This document shows positions 14,995 to 20,499 of a stretch of DNA of 20,499 nt, one piece after another. Position 1 is the first letter of the stretch. The number at the start of each line of letters is the position of its first letter. Where the stretch lies: the NCBI GenBank assembly GCA_026421135.1, contig JAPKCR010000002.1:1-20499 (forward strand), written 5' to 3'. The translations under genes were made by a program, and so were the position numbers. The notes under the pieces are model-generated. The model saw only the letters and a list, made by a program, of their open reading frames with translations, ran no database searches and was not told the DNA's origin. Origin of the DNA: Sulfitobacter sp. Its GTDB lineage: Bacteria; Pseudomonadota; Alphaproteobacteria; Rhodobacterales; Rhodobacteraceae.

Positions 14995-16653
14995 GTGACC
15001 AAGATTATTGATTTTCAAACCGATCCGTCGAAATATCGTCATTGGAAGATCGAATATGACGGCCCGATTGCGAACCTTTATATGGATGTCGACGAAAAAG
15101 GCGGTTTGTTCGAAGGCTCTGAGCTGAAACTGAACTCCTACGATCTGGGCGTGGACATCGAACTGGCGGACATCGTCCAGCGCATGCGGTTCGAGCATCC
15201 AGAAGTCAAAGTTGTGGTAATGCAGTCGGCCAAGGACAAAGTCTTTTGCGCTGGTGCGAATATCCGAATGCTGGGCGGGGCGGCGCATAGCCACAAGGTA
15301 AACTTTTGTAAGTTCACAAACGAGACCCGCAACACATTTGAAGCCGCCATGGCTGACAGCGGTCAGAACTATATTTGCGCGGTCAAAGGGGCCTGTGCGG
15401 GTGGTGGCTACGAACTGGCGCTAGCGTGTAACTACATCATGCTGACCGACGACAGCACATCGTCCGTATCCTTGCCCGAAGTGCCTTTGCTGGCGGTTTT
15501 GCCGGGCACAGGCGGTCTGACCCGCGTGACAGACAAGCGCAAGGTTCGCCGCGACCGTGCCGATGTTTTCTGCTCCATCGAAGAGGGCGTGAAAGGCAAG
15601 CGCGCCAAAGATTGGCGTTTGGTTGACGAGGTTATCCCGAATTCGAAGTTTGATCAGGCCGTGGTTGAGCGGGCGAAAGAAATGGCCGCAAATTCAACTA
15701 AGGCCGATGTGGCGCAAGGTATCGACCTAACGCCAATCACACGTACATTTGCAGCCGACGGCATCAGCTATAGTACTGTCGAGGTGGTTCTAAACCGCGA
15801 TGCGAAACGTGCAACGGTCACCATCAAAGGCCCGGATGCGGCAGCCCCTGTGGATATGGATGCCCTGACAGCAGAGGGTGCCGAGGCTTGGATTTTGCGC
15901 TGCGCGCGAGAGTTGGATGATGCCATCCTGCACCTGCGTAATAACGAAAAAGAGCTTGGCCTGATCGAATTCCAGACCCAAGGCGACCCTGAACTATTGA
16001 TCGCGCATGAGGCGCTTTTGCTGGCCAACAAAGACCACTGGCTGGCCAATGAAATCCTGCAATACTGGAAGCGTCTGCTGAAACGTGTCGACATGACTTC
16101 GCGCAGCTTGGTTGCGATTGTCGAACATGGTTCATGCTTTGCGGGACCATTGGCGGAACTGCTGTGGTCCGTGGATCGCAGCTATATGATGCTTGAGGAG
16201 TTTGACGGCGACAACCGTCCCTTGGCGACAGTGACCCTGACCGATGGCAATTTCGGTACTTACAAAATGGGCAATGACTTGACCCGACTTGAAACGCGGT
16301 TCTTGGGCACCCCCGAAGATATCGAAAAGCTGAAAACGCTGAAGGGCCAGCCGCTTGAGGCCGACGCCGCCGACGAGGCTGGTCTGGTTACTTATGTCTA
16401 CGATGACATCGATTGGGAAGACGAAGTGCGGCTGTTTATGGAGGAGCGCGCCAGCTTTAGCCCCGACGCCATGACGGGAATGGAAGCGAACCTGCGCTTT
16501 GCTGGCCCCGAAACCATGGAGACACGCATTTTCGGCCGTCTGACTGCTTGGCAGAACTGGATATTCCAGCGCCCGAACGCGGTTGGCCCCGATGGTGCGC
16601 TGCAACGCTACGGAACAGGCGTACGCGGCGAATACAACATGGAACGTGTGTAA
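14995..16653 (+). CDS. boxC: BoxC, 2,3-epoxybenzoyl-CoA dihydrolase (benzoyl-CoA-dihydrodiol lyase)
   Basis: BoxC opens the ring of 2,3-epoxybenzoyl-CoA hydrolytically, giving 3,4-dehydroadipyl-CoA semialdehyde and formate. The 552-residue protein is a member of the crotonase superfamily, with the CoA-binding/oxyanion motifs FCAGANIRML at 84-93 and GACAGGGYELALAC at 132-145, and PEVPLLAVLPGTGGLTR at 161-177. The long C-terminal half, with a second crotonase-like segment around HGSCFAGPLAELLW, is typical of BoxC and about twice the length of simple enoyl-CoA hydratases. The start is GTG at 14995, supported by GGGGAG about nine bases upstream. boxB follows after 69 bp. Confidence 0.96.
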   Translation: MTKIIDFQTDPSKYRHWKIEYDGPIANLYMDVDEKGGLFEGSELKLNSYDLGVDIELADIVQRMRFEHPEVKVVVMQSAKDKVFCAGANIRMLGGAAHSHKVNFCKFTNETRNTFEAAMADSGQNYICAVKGACAGGGYELALACNYIMLTDDSTSSVSLPEVPLLAVLPGTGGLTRVTDKRKVRRDRADVFCSIEEGVKGKRAKDWRLVDEVIPNSKFDQAVVERAKEMAANSTKADVAQGIDLTPITRTFAADGISYSTVEVVLNRDAKRATVTIKGPDAAAPVDMDALTAEGAEAWILRCARELDDAILHLRNNEKELGLIEFQTQGDPELLIAHEALLLANKDHWLANEILQYWKRLLKRVDMTSRSLVAIVEHGSCFAGPLAELLWSVDRSYMMLEEFDGDNRPLATVTLTDGNFGTYKMGNDLTRLETRFLGTPEDIEKLKTLKGQPLEADAADEAGLVTYVYDDIDWEDEVRLFMEERASFSPDAMTGMEANLRFAGPETMETRIFGRLTAWQNWIFQRPNAVGPDGALQRYGTGVRGEYNMERV

Positions 16654-16722
16654 CGAGCGCGAACTTTACAAACAGTCCGTCCCAAAATCTTGAATGATTT
16701 TGACCCCACGAGGAGAAAACAA

Positions 16723-18174
16723 ATGCTCGACCTGATTAACGTAAGCTACGATACCCAAATCCCGAATAACGTAAATCTGAGCCAGGACAAGAAGGTGCTG
16801 AAAGCGCTTGAGAAATGGCACCCCGGCTACATCAACTGGTGGAACGATCTGATCCCGCAGAACTTTCAGGAATCGATGGTTTATCTGCGGACGGCCGTTT
16901 CGGTTGATCCCAAAGGTTGGGCGAAATTCGACTATGTGAAAATGCCGGAATACCGTTGGGGTGTTCTGCTGGCACCAGCCGTTGAAGATCGCAAAATTCC
17001 GATGGGCGAACATTTCGGCGAGCCCGCGTGGCAGGAAGTGCCCGGCGAATATCGCAACATGCTCAAGCGCTTGATTGTCATCCAAGGCGATACCGAGCCG
17101 GGGTCCGTTGAACAGCAGCGGTTCCTTGGTCTGACGTCCCCGTCTCTGTACGACATGCGCAACCTGTTTCAGGTCAACGTCGAGGAAGGTCGCCACCTTT
17201 GGGCGATGGTCTATCTGTTGCAAAAGTATTTCGGTCGTGATGGCCGTGAAGAAGCGGATGATCTTCTGGTGCGTTCGTCAGGGTCCGAAGACAGCCCACG
17301 GATGCTGGGTGCCTTTAACGAGGAAACGCCGGACTGGTTGTCGTTCTTTATGTTCACCTACTTCACCGACCGTGACGGCAAAATGCAGCTTGAATCGCTG
17401 GCGCAGTCCGGCTTTGACCCGCTGTCCCGCACCTGCCGCTTTATGTTGACCGAAGAGGCACACCACATGTTTGTGGGCGAAACCGGCGTGGGCCGCACCA
17501 TTCAGGCGACGCTTGAGGCGATGAACAAGCATGGCATAACCGACCCCTACGACATCAACAAAATCCGTGATCTGGGCGTCATCGACCTGCCTACGATCCA
17601 GAAAAAGCTGAACTTGCATTACACGCTGTCGCTGGATTTGTTTGGCCAAGAAGTGTCCACCAACGCTGCCAATGCGTTCAACTATGGTATTAAGGGCCGG
17701 TATATGGAGCAGCGGATCGACGACGATCACAAGCTGCAAAACGACACCTATTCGGTAACTTCGGTTAAAGAAGGCAAGATCATCACCGAAGACGTGCCTG
17801 CCCTGACCGCAATCAACATGCGTCTGCGCGATGATTATGTGCGTGACGCTGCAGGTGGTGTTGGTCGCTGGAACAAGCAGATTGCAAAGGCTGGCGTTGA
17901 TTTCGAATTCAAGATGCCACACGAAGGGTTCCACCGTCAGATTGGCGTGTTCAGTGCTGTGGCTGTTGACCCCGATGGCCAGATCATCTCTTCTGATGAA
18001 TGGCACAAACGCAAGGACGAGTGGCTGCCAACCAAAGCCGATGGCGACTTTATTCAGTCGTTGATGGTGCCATGCTATGAGCCGGGGAAATATGCCAGCT
18101 GGATCGCAGCGCCCAAAGTTGGCATCGACAACAAGCCGGGTGACTTTGAGTACGTCAAGTTGCACATGGCCTAA
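16723..18174 (+). CDS. boxB: BoxB, diiron epoxidase component of benzoyl-CoA 2,3-epoxidase
   Basis: BoxB inserts one O atom from O2 into benzoyl-CoA to give the non-aromatic 2,3-epoxide, with electrons from BoxA. The 483-residue protein has two EExxH elements, EEGRH at 154-158 and EEAHH at 244-248. With E125 and D216 they give the six-ligand set E125, E155, H158, D216, E245, H248 expected for the diiron centre; spacing agrees with what I recall of the Azoarcus enzyme. The ATG at 16723 is chosen because AGGAG precedes it and the N-terminus then reads MLDLINVSYD; an upstream in-frame start at 16690 has no such site. A repeat-type hairpin region separates it from boxA. Confidence 0.96.
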   Translation: MLDLINVSYDTQIPNNVNLSQDKKVLKALEKWHPGYINWWNDLIPQNFQESMVYLRTAVSVDPKGWAKFDYVKMPEYRWGVLLAPAVEDRKIPMGEHFGEPAWQEVPGEYRNMLKRLIVIQGDTEPGSVEQQRFLGLTSPSLYDMRNLFQVNVEEGRHLWAMVYLLQKYFGRDGREEADDLLVRSSGSEDSPRMLGAFNEETPDWLSFFMFTYFTDRDGKMQLESLAQSGFDPLSRTCRFMLTEEAHHMFVGETGVGRTIQATLEAMNKHGITDPYDINKIRDLGVIDLPTIQKKLNLHYTLSLDLFGQEVSTNAANAFNYGIKGRYMEQRIDDDHKLQNDTYSVTSVKEGKIITEDVPALTAINMRLRDDYVRDAAGGVGRWNKQIAKAGVDFEFKMPHEGFHRQIGVFSAVAVDPDGQIISSDEWHKRKDEWLPTKADGDFIQSLMVPCYEPGKYASWIAAPKVGIDNKPGDFEYVKLHMA

Positions 18175-18181
18175 GCGACGC

Positions 18182-18241
18182 GGTGGGTTGTACCCACCCT
18201 ACGCAAGTAACACTGGTGGGTGGGCTTAGGTCCGCCCATCC
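18182..18241 (+). repeat. REP-like double hairpin between boxB and boxA
   Basis: GGTGGGT (18182-18188) pairs with ACCCACC (18192-18198) over TGT. GGGTGGGC (18218-18225) pairs with GCCCATCC (18234-18241), with one G-U, over an eight-base loop. The two GGTGGG-rich hairpins form a pair like those of REP/BIME elements. The unit ACCCACCCTACG resembles short intergenic repeats I recall from related genomes. No other copy was noticed in this window. It likely affects boxB mRNA stability or the BoxB:BoxA ratio. Confidence 0.5.
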
Positions 18242-18268
18242 GCACATAAAACCGCAGGAGCAGTCGCC

Positions 18269-19441
18269 ATGAACCAGCCCGTCAAACAGCACCTCATCGA
18301 CCCCGAGATTTGCATTCGGTGCTATACCTGCGAAATGACCTGCCCTGTTGGTGCGATTGAACATGACGATAACAATGTTGTGGTAAATTTCGACATCTGC
18401 AACTTCTGCATGGATTGCATTCCGGTCTGCCCAACCGGTTCCATCGACGAATGGCGGGTTGTCGAAACGCCCTACACGCTGGAACAGCAATACGAGATGG
18501 AAGAGCTCCCCGTTCAGGGAGATATCGAAGTCGCTGTTCCATCCGATGGGGAAGTTGATCCCATCGCAGCGTTGCTGGCCGAGGCGCATAAGGGGGCTGG
18601 CGGCAAGGCCAAGGCCCCGCTAACTGCCAGCAAGCCCGCGGTGAATATGTACAACCTTGGCAAGCCCGCCATGATGAAAGTGCAGGGCAATTACCGACTG
18701 ACCGACGATCCTGACCATGACGTGCGCCACATCATCCTTGATCCCGGCGCATTACCGTTTCCCGTACTCGAAGGGCAATCTGTCGGCATAATCCCCCCCG
18801 GCACCGATGCAGAGGGCAAGGCCCATCTGCCAAGGCTTTATTCTGTTTCCAGCCCGCGCGACGGCGAGCGGCCAGGGTATCACAACATCTCACTGACGGT
18901 AAAACGCGAAGACAAAGGCCTTGCGTCGAACTTCCTATGCGATCTGAAAACCGGCGCAGAGGTTGAAGTAACTGGCCCGTTTGGTGCTACATTCCTGATG
19001 CCCAGCGACCCGCAGGCGCATCTGCTATTGATCTGTACCGGAACCGGATCGGCCCCGATGCGGGCCTTTACCATGCAGCGTCAGCGCAGTGGTGCGACGG
19101 GCGGCATGACCATGTTCTTTGGGGCGCGCACCCCAAAAAGCCTGCCGTATTTTGGGCCTCTCAAGAAAATCCCCGAAAGCCTGCTGAAACAGCATTTGGT
19201 GTTCAGCCGCGAGGCAGGCAAAGACAAGGAATATGTGCAGGATCGCATCATTGCCGAACAGGACTCCGTTGCAGAGCTGTTGGCCAGCGATCAGACCTAT
19301 ATCTATATCTGTGGGTTGCGGGGCATGGAGGAAGGTGTTGAAAAGGCGATGAATTCAATCGCCGAAAGCATGGGGCAGCAATGGGAATCCCTGCGCGATG
19401 CCATGCGCGAAGACGGCCGCTACCATGTGGAAACCTATTAA
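18269..19441 (+). CDS. boxA: BoxA, reductase component of benzoyl-CoA 2,3-epoxidase
   Basis: BoxA takes electrons from NADPH through FAD and iron-sulfur clusters to BoxB. The 390-residue protein begins with a two-[4Fe-4S] ferredoxin domain: C15, C18, C21, C25 and C44, C47, C50, C54, each CxxCxxCxxxCP. A linker rich in Ala, Gly and Lys (about 100-122) leads to a ferredoxin-NADP reductase module with the FAD motif RLYSVSSPR at 189-197 and the nucleotide motif CTGTGSAPMRAF at 256-267, ending in the C-terminal aromatic Y390. AGGAG at 18256-18260 supports the ATG at 18269. The thioesterase gene starts on the base after its stop codon. Confidence 0.96.
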   Translation: MNQPVKQHLIDPEICIRCYTCEMTCPVGAIEHDDNNVVVNFDICNFCMDCIPVCPTGSIDEWRVVETPYTLEQQYEMEELPVQGDIEVAVPSDGEVDPIAALLAEAHKGAGGKAKAPLTASKPAVNMYNLGKPAMMKVQGNYRLTDDPDHDVRHIILDPGALPFPVLEGQSVGIIPPGTDAEGKAHLPRLYSVSSPRDGERPGYHNISLTVKREDKGLASNFLCDLKTGAEVEVTGPFGATFLMPSDPQAHLLLICTGTGSAPMRAFTMQRQRSGATGGMTMFFGARTPKSLPYFGPLKKIPESLLKQHLVFSREAGKDKEYVQDRIIAEQDSVAELLASDQTYIYICGLRGMEEGVEKAMNSIAESMGQQWESLRDAMREDGRYHVETY

Positions 19442-19867
19442 ATGATCGACACGCCGTTTGTGCATGAAATCCGCGTAACGTGGGGCGACTGCGATCCTGC
19501 GCAAATCGCGTATACCGCCCGTCTGCCGTGGTTTGCATTGGACGCCATCAATGCGTGGTGGGAAGAGCATTTCGACGGCGAAGGTTGGTTCCAGATGGAA
19601 ATTGACCGCAATATGGGTACACCTTTCGTGAACCTGTCGATGGATTTCCGCAGTCCAGTCACTCCGCGCCATCGCCTTATGTGCGAGACCTACCCAACTC
19701 GTCTGGGCGAAAAATCGATCACCTTCGGCATGAAGGCTTATCAGAACGACGTGCTGTGCTTTACCGGCAGTTTCACGTGTGTGTTCACCCAAGCGGATGT
19801 GTTCAAAAGCATGCCAGCGCCTGACCGTATTCGCAAAGTTGTCGAACCGCTGATCCGGAAAGATTAG
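19442..19867 (+). CDS. Acyl-CoA thioesterase, 4-hydroxybenzoyl-CoA thioesterase family
   Basis: The 141-residue hotdog-fold protein carries the family active site WGDCDPAQIAYTARLPWF at 14-31, in which D18 matches the catalytic aspartate of Pseudomonas 4-hydroxybenzoyl-CoA thioesterase. It probably hydrolyses aromatic CoA thioesters in the cytoplasm, either to free CoA trapped in unusable aroyl-CoAs or to limit toxic epoxide or dihydro intermediates. It begins directly after the boxA stop and is coupled to it. The role in the pathway is inferred from position only. Confidence 0.9.
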   Translation: MIDTPFVHEIRVTWGDCDPAQIAYTARLPWFALDAINAWWEEHFDGEGWFQMEIDRNMGTPFVNLSMDFRSPVTPRHRLMCETYPTRLGEKSITFGMKAYQNDVLCFTGSFTCVFTQADVFKSMPAPDRIRKVVEPLIRKD

Positions 19868-19921
19868 TGCACTTTTTTGCAGATTTCAGTTGATCCTCAA
19901 AGCTGACCGACTAATCTTGCA
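19868..19921 (+). promoter_or_regulatory. boxR promoter region with exact TGCA-N6-TGCA
   Basis: TGCA at 19868-19871 and 19878-19881 are six bases apart, starting right after the thioesterase stop codon. A promoter candidate follows: TTGATC (19890-19895), 16-bp spacer, TAATCT (19912-19917). A third TGCA (19918-19921) abuts the -10 and has TTCA six bases later. The layout suits autoregulation by BoxR from both sides of the promoter. The decamer GATTAGTGCA (19862-19871) also occurs at 11959-11968. Confidence 0.55.
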
Positions 19922-19944
19922 TTATTGTTCATTAAGGGGTGCTT

Positions 19945-20499
19945 ATGCCCGATACGGTAGATCCGGCAAACCCCGGTGAAGAGCTTATTCAACGTCTTGC
20001 CTCACGCGTGCGTGACGCCCGAAAATCCAAGGGGCTACCCCGCCGCGTCCTGTCAGAGATGTCGGGCGTGTCGCCGCGCTACCTTGCCCAGCTTGAGGCT
20101 GGAGAAGGCAATATCTCGGTTATTCTACTCCAGCGCGTGGCCGCTGCGCTGGACTTAAAGGTCGAAAATCTGCTGGCAGAGGGTGTCCCGCTGGACCGCG
20201 ATGTCGAGCGGGTCGCAAAGTTGTTCGGCAAGGCAAGTGCTGATGTGCAACAGCAGGTCAGAGCGCTGCTTTCCACCCAAAGTCCTGCGGCGTTGCGGGC
20301 AGGTCGCATAGGATTGATCGGACTGCGCGGCGCTGGAAAATCCACATTGGGAAAACTGGCAGGGGATGCGCTTGGCCTTCCTTTTGTCGAACTGAACAAG
20401 GAAATCGAAGCTGCATCCGACATGCCCGTCTCCGAGGTGATGGCACTTTATGGACAGGAAGGATACCGCGAGCTTGAAGCTGAAGCATTGAAGCGGGTC
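19945..20499 (+). CDS. boxR: BoxR/BzdR-type regulator, cut by window end
   Basis: The frame is open from ATG 19945 to the right edge, 185 codons with no stop. Residues about 15-80 form an XRE-type helix-turn-helix (RRVLSEMSGVSPRYLAQLEAG). After a linker (about 81-118), a shikimate-kinase-like domain begins with the P-loop GLRGAGKST at 126-134 and continues with FVELNKEIE and MPVSEVMALYGQEGYRELE. This HTH plus shikimate-kinase fusion is the hallmark of BzdR and BoxR, repressors released by benzoyl-CoA. AAGGGG lies five bases before the start. It follows the thioesterase by 77 bp with its own candidate promoter and operators. About 100 C-terminal residues are missing. Confidence 0.93.
   Translation, partial: MPDTVDPANPGEELIQRLASRVRDARKSKGLPRRVLSEMSGVSPRYLAQLEAGEGNISVILLQRVAAALDLKVENLLAEGVPLDRDVERVAKLFGKASADVQQQVRALLSTQSPAALRAGRIGLIGLRGAGKSTLGKLAGDALGLPFVELNKEIEAASDMPVSEVMALYGQEGYRELEAEALKRV

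Noticed and set aside
16690..16722. Extended N-terminus of BoxB from 16690
   Set aside because: The ATG at 16723 has an AGGAG at good spacing and gives the usual N-terminus; the upstream start has neither.
17278..18165. Long open frame on the minus strand inside boxB (295 codons)
   Set aside because: It lies wholly antisense to boxB, has no recognisable protein character and no ribosome site. Similar antisense frames at 13173-14006, 6870-7547 and 1647-2276 were rejected for the same reason.

Overview
The window looks like a chromosome segment from an alphaproteobacterium, most likely Rhodobacterales (Roseobacter-type). This rests on protein character and neighbourhood: clpS followed by an RsmC-like methyltransferase, hemF/hemC/hemE, a TRAP transporter, and a complete boxCBA set with a BoxR-type regulator. 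I ran no database search, so the taxonomic call is inference.

Left part (1-6640) is mostly housekeeping. A HAD hydrolase cut by the left edge (minus strand) is divergent from clpS. clpS is followed after 3 nt by an RsmC-like methyltransferase, then a short-chain dehydrogenase that lacks the catalytic lysine, then aerobic coproporphyrinogen oxidase hemF. A strong bidirectional hairpin separates hemF from a convergent periplasmic fasciclin-domain protein. hemC (minus) and hemE (plus) are divergent and share a 109-bp promoter region holding an FnrL-like box. A tRNA gene with a CAT anticodon closes this part.

Middle and right part (6640-20499) is one co-directional aromatic-acid catabolic cluster. 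It holds a TRAP transporter (dctP, dctQ, dctM), an acyl-CoA synthetase of the feruloyl-CoA synthase type, benzoate-CoA ligase, an alpha/beta hydrolase, a DUF309 protein, and the box pathway genes boxC, boxB and boxA. A 4-hydroxybenzoyl-CoA thioesterase-type protein and boxR, cut by the right edge, follow. The inferred flow is import of an aromatic acid, CoA activation, epoxidation of benzoyl-CoA by BoxAB, and hydrolytic ring cleavage by BoxC to 3,4-dehydroadipyl-CoA semialdehyde plus formate. BoxR would sense benzoyl-CoA. The semialdehyde dehydrogenase (boxD) and the later beta-oxidation genes are not in the window.

The most interesting signal is regulatory. My by-eye scan found only two exact TGCA-N6-TGCA sequences on 20.5 kb. 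One lies in the dctP promoter region and the other in the boxR promoter region. One-mismatch versions occur before benzoate-CoA ligase (two) and in the boxR promoter. TGCA repeats are what the BzdR/BoxR family is known to recognise, so transporter, ligase and regulator may form one benzoyl-CoA-controlled regulon. Hairpins between dctP/dctQ, dctM/ligase and boxB/boxA probably tune expression within the transcripts.
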